A DNA stretch of 36,331 nt from an uncultured cyanobacterium (lineage in GTDB: Bacteria; Cyanobacteriota; Cyanobacteriia; Cyanobacteriales; Chroococcidiopsidaceae), in assembly GCA_946221495.1 (NCBI GenBank), contig CAMIFA010000033.1, forward strand, positions 1 through 36,331, read 5' to 3'. This document shows positions 8,727-15,671 of the stretch, piece by piece; the stretch's first letter is position 1; each line of letters opens with the position of its first letter. The notes beneath the pieces are model-generated. The model worked only from the letters and a program-made list of their open reading frames with translations, made no database searches and had not been told where the DNA came from. The position numbers and the translations under genes were made by a program.

Positions 8727-9867
8727 TGAAAAGAGTTTAAGTGTAGCTATTGAACTAATTACCTGCTTTGAGGAGGCGCGGGGTTGTACTCAAGGTGAAT
8801 TGAATCGTCTGTTGCAGGAGTTGGAAGGTGATACGCCTGATTATCGACTTAAGCGGGGTTTGGCACATTTACTTAAAAGTATGTGTGAGTTTGAAATAGT
8901 TAGTCCCTTGGAACCGCAGTTGTTAAGAGAACGGGTTTTTGCTTTGTCTGCACAGTCTATTCCTAGTAGTCATCAAAGTAGTCAAACACTTGATACTTTG
9001 GCGTTGCAGATGAGTCACGAACTTGAGCGAGAAGTTTTACCAGAGCAAATTCGATCTGGACTTTATGCAGATTTAGCAGAAAATCGGATATTGACGCAGT
9101 TCGATGTGCCAACGCCGGAAAATTTACTGCACAGATATAATTTATCCCAAGTGCAGGGTGTGTTTTATCGCGCTAGTCACTTGACACTGAATGCTCATCG
9201 CAATGTCCCGGGTGAATATAAGCTGTTATTTCGCTATCTGAAGTTATTTCAATTGATGGCTTATATCGAAGGAGATGCAGATCACGGGTTCACAATTACG
9301 ATTGATGGTCCTACGAGTTTATTTAATCCAAGTACGCGGTATGGACTGGCGATCGCTAAATTAATTCCTGCTTTACTGCACGTTACTAAGTGGAGTCTCA
9401 GCGCCAAATTACAAACCCGCGACTTCTACACAAATAATTGGAAAACCGGACGCTTTAGCCTTGATTCTGATTGTGGATTAGTGTCTCATTACCCACCAGG
9501 CAAGCCTTATGACTCTATGCTAGAAGCAGCTTTTGCCGATCGCTGGGACGCTTTAAAAACTGAGTGGGTGTTAGAACGTGAAGTTGATTTAATCCCAATT
9601 CCTGGTAGTGTGATGATTCCAGATTTTCGCCTTGTACATCCTGATGGGCGATCGTTCTTACTAGAAATTGTCGGTTATTGGCGACCAGAATATTTACAAA
9701 AGAAATTTGCCCAAGTGCGCCGCGCTGAACGCAATGATTTAATTCTGGCAATTTCCGAACGACTCAATTTAGAAAAAGCGGGGGTAAAGGTAACTGATGT
9801 CCCAGCGCGAATTATTTGGTTTAAAGATAAGTTGTTACCTAAAGCCGTGTTAGCAGTGATTGATTGA
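8656..9867 (+). CDS. DUF790 / Bax1-like nuclease, partner of the XPB-like helicase
   Basis: 403 aa. The N-terminus MLPSELLMHRLSGEAIVPK is the conserved opening of DUF790 proteins, so the start is secure although it lies 71 nt inside the helicase gene; GAGGT precedes it. The C-terminal third carries a PD-(D/E)XK-like nuclease signature: SMLEAAFADRW (Glu290), IPDFRLVHPDG (Asp323) and FLLEIVGYW (Glu337), followed by YLQKKFAQV. In archaea, Bax1 (same Pfam family) binds XPB and cuts DNA near the unwound junction. By family and by overlap I infer the same unwinding-plus-incision role here. Direct evidence for activity in cyanobacteria is not something I can cite. Confidence 0.85.
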   Translation: MLPSELLMHRLSGEAIVPKRLKIDEKSLSVAIELITCFEEARGCTQGELNRLLQELEGDTPDYRLKRGLAHLLKSMCEFEIVSPLEPQLLRERVFALSAQSIPSSHQSSQTLDTLALQMSHELEREVLPEQIRSGLYADLAENRILTQFDVPTPENLLHRYNLSQVQGVFYRASHLTLNAHRNVPGEYKLLFRYLKLFQLMAYIEGDADHGFTITIDGPTSLFNPSTRYGLAIAKLIPALLHVTKWSLSAKLQTRDFYTNNWKTGRFSLDSDCGLVSHYPPGKPYDSMLEAAFADRWDALKTEWVLEREVDLIPIPGSVMIPDFRLVHPDGRSFLLEIVGYWRPEYLQKKFAQVRRAERNDLILAISERLNLEKAGVKVTDVPARIIWFKDKLLPKAVLAVID

Positions 9868-9960
9868 GATGAAATTCACAGGGGCTTCTCTTACCTTTTA
9901 ATTTTCATCTTTCGCTTCTAATTAAGATTGGGTGTAGTCAAAATAATTTTTATAACCTAA

Positions 9961-11538
9961 GTGGATGTTGCTCAATTAATTACAGTTTTAATAATTCTCT
10001 TGCTCGTTGCTACTAGTGTAGCTCTGCTATCGCGCAAGCTGCGAGTTCCTTACGTTGCAGGTTTAGTGCTAGCTGGTTTAGCGATTACTGAATTTTTGCC
10101 CCGACGCATTGGCTTGGATTCTTCCCTAGTTTTAAATCTTTTCCTGCCAATTCTCATCTTTGAAGCTGGCATCAATACAGATATCAGTCGTTTGAGGAGT
10201 GCGTTTAAACCAATTGCCCTGTTGGCTGGTCCCGGAGCTGTGTTGTCCTCTGCGATTATTGCCATTGTAGTAAAACTTGGGCTGGGACTGAGTTGGATAC
10301 CCGCTCTACTTGTAGGCATAATTCTGGCAAACACTGACACGGTTTCAATGATTGCCGTCTTTAAGGAAATACCTGTACCTTCCCGACTTTCTACCATTGT
10401 TGAAGGAGAAACTTTATTCAACGATGCCGCAGCTCTTGTTTCGTTCAATCTGATTTTGAAAGTATATTCAACCAATTCGCTGACGTTGCTAGAGGGAATC
10501 CAAGATTTATTATTTATCGCTCTAGGAGGCACTCTCGTGGGGTTAATCTTGGGCTACTTGAGCATACCTGTATTTGCCCGTTTAGATGATCCCCTTAGCA
10601 GTCTCTTACTTACTGTCGCAGTTGCATTAGGAACTTTTCAGGTTGGGCAATTTCTAGGTGTATCAGGTGCTGTGGCTGTAGTTGTGGCGGGATTAATTTT
10701 CGGGAATCTTGGGCTTTCTCGCAGTAATTCCGCTTCTAGTCGGATCACCTTATTAAGTTTCTGGGAATATGCCGGTTTTATTGTTAATACATTTATTTTT
10801 GTGCTGATTGGTGTAGAAATAGACCCGGTAATGCTTTGGAGGACATTACCTGCGGTTCTGGTTGCAGTTTTGGCTTATCAAGTCGGGCGGATTCTTTCGG
10901 TTTACCCAATACTTGCAGCAGTTCGTTGGATTGATCGCCCAATTCCCCTACGCTGGCAACATTTACTTTTTTTAGGCAACATTAAAGGATCACTTTCAAT
11001 GGCTCTAGTGTTGAGCTTACCCTCTACACTGCCAGGACGAGAAAATTTGATCGCTTTGGTTTATGGCTGTGTGCTGGTGTCACTAGTGGGTCAGGGATTA
11101 AGCTTGCCCTGGGTGGTAAAACGCTTAAAATTATCTAAATTCACAGAAGTTCAGCAGCAAATAGAAAGTTTACAAGCCCAGCTAATGACGGCTAAGGCAG
11201 CACAGGATGAATTAGAGAGTCTATTGAAGTCAGGGGTGTTGCCAAAAGCTGTTTATGAAGAGATGCGCGCAACTTATCAAGTACGAGTGGCAGGAGCAGA
11301 AAAATCACTGCGGGAAATCTATAACCACCGTCTTGATCAGTTTGACCAAAACAGAGGCGATGCCAACGGAAAGGGGCTTCGCCAACGCCCTAAACTGAAT
11401 GCCATCCGCCGCCGCTTACTACTAGCAGAAAAAGCAGCGCTTAACGATGCGATGCGTAAGCAAATTATTTCTGAAGAAATTGGGCGATCGCGCCTCCAAG
11501 ACCTTGATCAGCAACTGCTGAGACTAGAAGATGATTGA
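9961..11538 (+). CDS. CPA1-family Na+/H+ antiporter (NhaP-like)
   Basis: 525 aa, GTG start. About twelve hydrophobic helices fill residues 1-390. ANTDTVS (123-129) and LFNDAAAL (152-159) are the paired ion-binding motifs of CPA1 exchangers; Asp155 is the expected ion-binding acid. The last about 130 residues are hydrophilic and predicted helical/coiled coil (VQQQIESLQAQLMTAK), as in the long-tailed cyanobacterial NhaP type. It exports Na+ (or moves K+) against protons at the plasma membrane. Residues around 468-478 (ANGKGLRQRPK) coincide with GGGGCTTCGCCAACGCC, a common cyanobacterial repeat core, so a small repeat seems to have inserted in the tail. The convergent DUF3124 and TrkA-like genes suit a cation-homeostasis locus. 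Confidence 0.9.
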   Translation: MDVAQLITVLIILLLVATSVALLSRKLRVPYVAGLVLAGLAITEFLPRRIGLDSSLVLNLFLPILIFEAGINTDISRLRSAFKPIALLAGPGAVLSSAIIAIVVKLGLGLSWIPALLVGIILANTDTVSMIAVFKEIPVPSRLSTIVEGETLFNDAAALVSFNLILKVYSTNSLTLLEGIQDLLFIALGGTLVGLILGYLSIPVFARLDDPLSSLLLTVAVALGTFQVGQFLGVSGAVAVVVAGLIFGNLGLSRSNSASSRITLLSFWEYAGFIVNTFIFVLIGVEIDPVMLWRTLPAVLVAVLAYQVGRILSVYPILAAVRWIDRPIPLRWQHLLFLGNIKGSLSMALVLSLPSTLPGRENLIALVYGCVLVSLVGQGLSLPWVVKRLKLSKFTEVQQQIESLQAQLMTAKAAQDELESLLKSGVLPKAVYEEMRATYQVRVAGAEKSLREIYNHRLDQFDQNRGDANGKGLRQRPKLNAIRRRLLLAEKAALNDAMRKQIISEEIGRSRLQDLDQQLLRLEDD

Positions 11539-11541
11539 TAG

Positions 11542-11564
11542 CTTTTTTTGTAGGCTTAAAAAAG
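11542..11564. terminator. A/T-rich bidirectional terminator candidate
   Basis: CTTTTTT and AAAAAAG form a 7-bp stem with a 9-nt loop between the converging antiporter and DUF3124 genes. It gives a U-run in one direction and its mirror in the other. The stem has almost no G/C, so the call is weak. Confidence 0.3.
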
Positions 11565-11591
11565 AAGCAATTGTTATTTATTTTGACAAAG

Positions 11592-12140
11592 TTAACGCAG
11601 ATCCTGGTTTTCTCCAGAAGCACCTTGACTCTTGATCACCTTGCCAGGACTGACGAAAGAAATTCCTCTATTTGATTCAGTCCCAATCATCACTGCTTCA
11701 ACTATGGGATCAGAAATTTCTGTTTGAGCTACCCACTGAACAATAAAGTTTGCGCCACTCCCGCCACTGGTGTCAGTGCTATCTACAACAAAATCTGTAG
11801 AAGCCATAGCACCCAATTCAACAGGGCGTTCTAAAAACTGCCTAACTACCTTACCGTTTGAGTCATAGTAGCGGACAGAAGTAATGATGAAAGGCTGATT
11901 GAAATCTGTATTCCGAATACTCAGAGTTGCTGCTAAATTGAGAACTTTCTCCTGGTTTTGGTAATAAATATGAGAATAAACGGGGACATAGATAGTTTGA
12001 GCCATTACTATCTTCTTTTCATCCACAGTTACCACCTGAAGCCGAGATGGAGCGGATTGTGACTGCGGTGGAATTTCCGACTCGGTACAGGATGCAAGAA
12101 AAATAAAGGCAATTACTAAATAAAAGTGTAGGTACTTCAT
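11592..12140 (-). CDS. DUF3124 lipoprotein
   Basis: 182 aa. The N-terminal signal ends in the lipobox LASC with Cys18. The mature part contains IYVPVYSHIYYQ and a beta-rich region (AATLSIRNTDFNQPFIITSV, then ELGAMASTDFVVD) that match my recollection of the DUF3124 family. Function is unknown; the fold looks like a small secreted beta-sandwich anchored to a membrane. It starts 6 nt after the stop of the TrkA-like gene and is almost certainly co-transcribed with it. Confidence 0.75.
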   Translation of the reverse strand: MKYLHFYLVIAFIFLASCTESEIPPQSQSAPSRLQVVTVDEKKIVMAQTIYVPVYSHIYYQNQEKVLNLAATLSIRNTDFNQPFIITSVRYYDSNGKVVRQFLERPVELGAMASTDFVVDSTDTSGGSGANFIVQWVAQTEISDPIVEAVMIGTESNRGISFVSPGKVIKSQGASGENQDLR

Positions 12141-12146
12141 TGAAAA

Positions 12147-12824
12147 TTATTTACAACCCTCAATAAAATCGATGACTTGATGTAATGATCCTGGTTTCGT
12201 TGCAATCAGCACAGTTGAACCAGGTTCTAGTACCGTACTGCCGTTAGGAATCATTAAATCCTCATGCGGATGAGGTTGATAGCCAATAATTAAAGAGCCA
12301 GCAGGAAAGCGAGAATCTTGAGCAATTTCGGCAATGCTACGACCAACAACATAACAACTTTCTGGTATAGAAAGTTTCAGTACCTCGATCTGCCCCTGCT
12401 CAAAATGCATCATTGATTCTACTTCAGGATACTCAATAGCATTTACCATCGTTGAAACTGCTAGGTCAATGGTACTGATAATATGGTTTGCTCCCGCAAT
12501 GCGTAGTGGTTGAGCAAAATCTGGGTGACGCATCCGAGACAGAATGTGGGAAACCCCGTAGTGTTTGGCAAGAGTTACCATTGCCAGATTTAAGGCATCA
12601 CTTCGGAGGACAGCTGCTAGGGAGTCAGCTTTGCGAATTCCAGCTTCTAACAATACTTCTGTATTTACAGCACTCCCTTCAAAAGCCATTACTCCCACCT
12701 GTTCACGGGCATAACGGCAGGCATTAGGATCAACATCAATGACGGCAATAGTATGTCCTAGTTCTACTAGTCTTTGCGCCAAACTTAGTCCTACTAAGCC
12801 AACTCCACCAATTAGCACGTACAT
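12147..12824 (-). CDS. TrkA/KtrA-type potassium channel regulatory protein (RCK_N + RCK_C)
   Basis: 225 aa. The N-terminal Rossmann domain begins MYVLIGGVGLVGLSLAQ (GxGxxG-type dinucleotide loop) with Asp30 ending the second strand (VIDVDP). The sequence continues through GSAVNTEVLLEAGI, typical of RCK_N/TrkA-N. Residues about 140-222 form the TrkA-C part (VVGRSIAEIA, GSTVLIATKPG). Such proteins sit on the cytoplasmic face of Trk/Ktr K+ channels and gate them by nucleotide binding. No channel subunit is in the window. It leads a two-gene operon with the DUF3124 lipoprotein. Confidence 0.88.
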   Translation of the reverse strand: MYVLIGGVGLVGLSLAQRLVELGHTIAVIDVDPNACRYAREQVGVMAFEGSAVNTEVLLEAGIRKADSLAAVLRSDALNLAMVTLAKHYGVSHILSRMRHPDFAQPLRIAGANHIISTIDLAVSTMVNAIEYPEVESMMHFEQGQIEVLKLSIPESCYVVGRSIAEIAQDSRFPAGSLIIGYQPHPHEDLMIPNGSTVLEPGSTVLIATKPGSLHQVIDFIEGCK

Positions 12825-12853
12825 GGCTGTTCTCTGATGTTAGACTTGATGTT

Positions 12854-13030
12854 TCACTTTAAGCTAGCAAAGGATTTAAGGTATAGCTTAACTATCTTGT
12901 TGGGCAGTTCTTGATCAATAACGCCATACTCAGGCATCCAAGTTTTGCTAGCAATAGCTCTAGGATATAAGCAAGCTAACTGCCAACTTCCGCGCTCAAC
13001 GTGATAATGATCGCTCCCATCCCAGCCCTT
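12854..13030 (-). pseudogene. Possible gene remnant without a start codon
   Basis: A 58-codon open frame directly downstream of the zinc-ribbon gene reads GWDGSDHYHVERGSWQLACL, then YPRAIASKTWMPEYGVIDQE and ends KSFASLK. Residue usage (many Trp, Tyr, His and conserved-looking turns) is protein-like rather than random. It is preceded immediately by TAA and has no start until an internal ATG about halfway. I do not recognise the family. It may be the 3' end of a decayed gene, or a short gene starting at the internal Met. Confidence 0.3.
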
Positions 13031-13046
13031 TTAATACTAGGTTTTG

Positions 13047-13538
13047 TTATCGCCTAAATAAATTTCGCCACTTAGCTCTTAAATAAGCCCAAATTGGAAA
13101 CTCATAAAACTCAATCACCAGCCAAAGAATAATTCCTAAATGCAACAAAAAAGCAAGTCCAGTCCAGACAGTTGGTAGCCATGATAAGGGACTTCCAGGG
13201 AGCGGTGGTCTAGTATAAGCTGTTATCCCAAGTAAAGTAGTCGGGAGGATGATAAAAGCGATACCTCCTAGCCAATAAGCCCAACCTAATTCCACTCCTT
13301 CCAAACGCGCTGCTGTCCACTTTCTACCATTCCAGCGCCAAATTAAGGGTGGGTGTCTATCCGCCGTCTTGATTTGGATTTGTTTTTTTTCTATTTCAGT
13401 AGTAAAAATGTGGCGACAAGAGTCACAAGCCATAGCATCCATCAGTAATAGCGAGGAAATTTGCCCGTAGTGACAAATTGGGCAAGGGTAAATTTCTTGT
13501 TCACTGAGATCCGTAGCCGAGTTGTTTGAGCTATGCAT
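13047..13538 (-). CDS. Zinc-ribbon protein with two membrane segments, unknown function
   Basis: 163 aa. Near the N-terminus CPIC (Cys19, Cys22) and CDSC (Cys38, Cys41) form a four-cysteine zinc ribbon. Two hydrophobic helices follow at about 88-112 and 124-147, separated by a Pro-rich turn (YTRPPLPGSPLSWLP). The tail is basic (RAKWRNLFRR). This topology suggests a cytoplasmic ribbon tethered to a membrane. I do not know a named family. A single gene with spacers on both sides. Confidence 0.75.
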   Translation of the reverse strand: MHSSNNSATDLSEQEIYPCPICHYGQISSLLLMDAMACDSCRHIFTTEIEKKQIQIKTADRHPPLIWRWNGRKWTAARLEGVELGWAYWLGGIAFIILPTTLLGITAYTRPPLPGSPLSWLPTVWTGLAFLLHLGIILWLVIEFYEFPIWAYLRAKWRNLFRR

Positions 13539-13644
13539 GGACTTGGCAATTGTTAAGCGGCGCTATAAGTACGGAGTAAGGGAAGGTGCGATTGCATCTT
13601 TTATCACTATATAAAGAATCTCTCTGGGCGATCGCTTTTGAAGC

Positions 13645-13673
13645 AAAAACCCCAGCTGACTCTCAGCTGGGGT
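13645..13673 (-). terminator. Rho-independent terminator of the hsp20 gene
   Basis: An 11-bp perfect stem (ACCCCAGCTGA / TCAGCTGGGGT) with a 3-nt loop lies about 50 nt past the hsp20 stop. In the minus-strand reading direction it is followed by a run of T (TTTTTGCTTC). Confidence 0.8.
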
Positions 13674-13721
13674 GTGTATTATCTAACTAACACGGAAATA
13701 AGATGACCTTTTAAGCACACT

Positions 13722-14282
13722 TCATGAAGCATCAACACTCTGTTCTGATGCAGTATTGATGTTTGCTGATGCAGCGTCCGCTTGTCCATTACCAGCTTCT
13801 ATAGAAGCTGTTGCACCTTGGGATTGACCTAGATTTACCTTGAACACCTTGTTCTGCTCTGCTTGCAGCTTAGGCAAAGTTAAAGTCAAAATTCCATCTT
13901 TTAAGTCTGCCTTGACTTGTTGATTCTGCACTTTAGTTGGCAGAGGAATTACTCTTTGAAAGCTGCCATAGCGGAATTCCGAACGGAAGTTACCATTAGA
14001 TTCAGACTTTTTCTCGTAACGATGCTCACCAGCAATTGATACTGCATCTTGCATTACTTGAATATCCAAGTCTTTACCTTCTACACCTGGAATTTCAGCT
14101 CTTAATAGCAACTCAGAACCGTTGTCATGAAGTTCAACAGCAGGAACCCAAGCTGTTGTGTTGCTAGTCGAAACATCTGAAGAAGCGCCTTGATTAGCTT
14201 CTGCTAAATCGTAGAACAGTTGATTCATTTGCCGACGTAGCATTTCTACTTCTCGGAATGGTTCCCAACGCATTAGTGGCAT
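13722..14282 (-). CDS. Small heat-shock protein, Hsp20/alpha-crystallin family
   Basis: 186 aa. The N-terminus MPLMRWEPFREVEMLRRQMN is typical of cyanobacterial Hsp17/HspA. The alpha-crystallin domain spans about 47-145, with AWVPAVELHDNG, AEIPGVEGKDLDIQ and the hallmark DGILTLTLPK (GxLxLxLPK). The C-terminal tail (about 40 residues, Ala/Ser/Gln-rich) is longer than usual and lacks an obvious IxI motif; KVFKVNL may fill that role. It is an ATP-independent holdase that protects proteins and membranes in heat and light stress. A terminator follows and a structured leader precedes it (see 14291-14347), so it is a single-gene unit under heat control. Confidence 0.93.
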   Translation of the reverse strand: MPLMRWEPFREVEMLRRQMNQLFYDLAEANQGASSDVSTSNTTAWVPAVELHDNGSELLLRAEIPGVEGKDLDIQVMQDAVSIAGEHRYEKKSESNGNFRSEFRYGSFQRVIPLPTKVQNQQVKADLKDGILTLTLPKLQAEQNKVFKVNLGQSQGATASIEAGNGQADAASANINTASEQSVDAS

Positions 14283-14290
14283 ATCTCAAT

Positions 14291-14347
14291 ACTCTCCGTA
14301 ACTTTCTTAGAAATTTTGTGTTGAATTTTGTAGAAAGTCGGTTAGAG
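14291..14347 (-). promoter_or_regulatory. Candidate RNA thermometer sequestering the hsp20 Shine-Dalgarno
   Basis: In the minus-strand leader CUCU-AA-CCG-ACUUUCU (14347-14332) pairs with AGAAAGU-UA-CGG-AGAG (14307-14292). This makes a 14-bp stem with two small bulges and a 24-nt A/U-rich loop. The Shine-Dalgarno GGAG (14297-14294), 11 nt before the AUG, is wholly inside the stem. Synechocystis hsp17 is known to be controlled by a hairpin of this kind that melts on heating. The same CCUCU segment can pair instead with AGAGG upstream (14375-14382), giving a competing hairpin. Confidence 0.6.
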
Positions 14348-14382
14348 GTTTTGGGTGTATACCCATTTATTAACACCTCTAA
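14342..14382 (-). promoter_or_regulatory. Upstream leader hairpin competing with the thermometer stem
   Basis: TTAGAGGT and ACCTCTAA form a perfect 8-bp stem around an inner GGGT-GTAT-ACCC hairpin. The arm nearest hsp20 (14342-14349) shares AGAG with the outer arm of the Shine-Dalgarno-sequestering stem, so the two structures exclude each other in part. Confidence 0.45.
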
Positions 14383-14483
14383 TCTTTTTTAGAGAGAAGC
14401 TTATATACTTTGTTTGCTCTCTCTATTAAGTAATTTAATTAAGAATAAACCTCATAGTGGTGGGGCAAACCGTAAAAATAATA

Positions 14484-14513
14484 GTTGTATTTGCCGTATT
14501 ACAATGTTGTCAA
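14484..14513 (-). promoter_or_regulatory. Sigma-70-type promoter candidate for hsp20
   Basis: On the minus strand a perfect -35 TTGACA (14513-14508) is followed after 18 nt by TACAAC (14489-14484), a four-of-six match to the -10 consensus. Transcription from here would give a leader of about 190-200 nt that contains both hairpins. Confidence 0.35.
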
Positions 14514-14669
14514 GCTGTTAAGTTTAATAAACACCATTTTAGCTAGGGTAGGCATTACCAGAAACGCTTAAGATGGTCGCTTGTAATGCTCTAGTAGTTG
14601 TAGATAGCAGCGTGAAGAAATCCATGCCTATAGGTTATCGGGCGGCTGGCGCTACAATTGCTTCCTTTG

Positions 14670-15311
14670 CTAAGTCAAATTTTTGTCCATTAGAATGATA
14701 CTTTCTTCAAGCGATGCAAATACCTGCTCGTCCTGATATCTAAATGTGCGGTAAGGAATCTTAATACGTTCCACAAAACCGAATTGCCTAAAAATATGTT
14801 GGGAGATCACACCTGTGGCTGTGGTAACAGTCTTTTGATATCCTTTTCTGATACCGTTTTCTAGGCTGACTTGCACTAGGTTTTGCGCGATCTTTTTACC
14901 TCTATGTTGGGGTTTGACGGCAAGCAGGGACAAGTGCAAATATTCATTCAGACTAAGATTGCCTTGCTTGTACCGACTATCTAATTCGTCTAATATCGTC
15001 AAGATAGGAGCAAGTTTTTTACTTGGTACTGGAGCATCTTCCACTGTCGCCGCCGCAAAGTCATCGCATAGCAGCACACCGATCAATTCATCAGCTTCCT
15101 TAGATTTAGCAACGATGGTTAGAGATTCTTGTGCAACTTTAAAACCAAGCGGTTTGATCAGGTTTGCTATTTCGTCTTGTGAAACACCTCGAGTAACTGC
15201 CATTGGTTCGGATTGAGAAAATACCCCGGCAATTGTGATCGCCACATCATCAATAGCAGATATATTAAACAGTTCGTATTTAACGCATTTATCTTCATGT
15301 AAAACTTCCAA
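14670..15311 (-). CDS. GNAT-family N-acetyltransferase
   Basis: 213 aa. The acetyl-CoA binding motif A is LLAVKPQHRGKKIAQNLVQ (about 129-147), followed by a motif B-like RQFGF (about 174-178). The N-terminal half (GVFSQSEPMAVTRGVSQDE) resembles GNATs that act on small molecules. It is monocistronic: about 390 nt separate it from hsp20 downstream and 360 nt from the TPR gene upstream. The substrate cannot be predicted. Unlike the GNAT gene at 30619-31130, it has no antitoxin-like neighbour and its frame is intact. Confidence 0.82.
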   Translation of the reverse strand: MEVLHEDKCVKYELFNISAIDDVAITIAGVFSQSEPMAVTRGVSQDEIANLIKPLGFKVAQESLTIVAKSKEADELIGVLLCDDFAAATVEDAPVPSKKLAPILTILDELDSRYKQGNLSLNEYLHLSLLAVKPQHRGKKIAQNLVQVSLENGIRKGYQKTVTTATGVISQHIFRQFGFVERIKIPYRTFRYQDEQVFASLEESIILMDKNLT

Positions 15312-15671
15312 TTTTCCTCCAACAAATAGTATTTCTATTCTATAAGTTTGGGGCTAGTGTGTTGTATAAGCTTAATGTTTCACGTCAATTCAAGTAATTT
15401 AAAGTGTTTTTACCAGTACAATATTACGTATCAACAGCTCCGTTTTAGCTAGTAAGTTGCTATTATTCATGCATTCCCTCTTGTAAGGAATGGATTCTCA
15501 AGTATTGAAGATGTAATTTATCTATAGCAGTCATAAATGACTCATGAAATCCTTTCTTTCTTTTCTTGGTGCTCTTTGCGTCCTTGGCGGTTCGTTAAAA
15601 AGTAATTTTTACAACTCAGATAGGATCGCTATAGCAAAACCTAACTAGTAACAAGAACGAGCCTATGGGGA
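15312..15671. other. Intergenic region with a dispersed repeat
   Basis: 360 nt between the TPR and GNAT genes. No coding frame is convincing. CATTCC..GGAATG forms a small hairpin at about 15473-15493. The part 15574-15635 is a dispersed repeat whose relative lies at 17672-17773. A promoter for the GNAT gene should lie here but is not obvious. Confidence 0.5.
15574..15635. repeat. Dispersed repeat, short copy
   Basis: CTTTGCGTCCTTGGCGGTTC followed by GTTAAAAAGTAATTTTTACA and a GATCGCTATA end. It lies just downstream of the TPR gene. The copy at 17672-17773 shares both flanks but carries about 34 extra nucleotides in the middle. Confidence 0.65.

Larger units (their letters stand above)
14283..14669. 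other. hsp20 leader and promoter region
   Basis: 387 nt without a gene. It holds the two leader hairpins and the promoter candidate listed separately. No CIRCE element (TTAGCACTC-N9-GAGTGCTAA) is present, so HrcA control is not indicated. The part next to the GNAT gene (14520-14669) shows nothing recognisable. Confidence 0.6.

Noticed and set aside
10050..10532. 160-codon open frame antisense to the antiporter
   Set aside because: Shadow of strongly coding DNA; no family features.
14283..14669. CIRCE operator for hsp20
   Set aside because: No TTAGCACTC-N9-GAGTGCTAA or near match in the upstream region.
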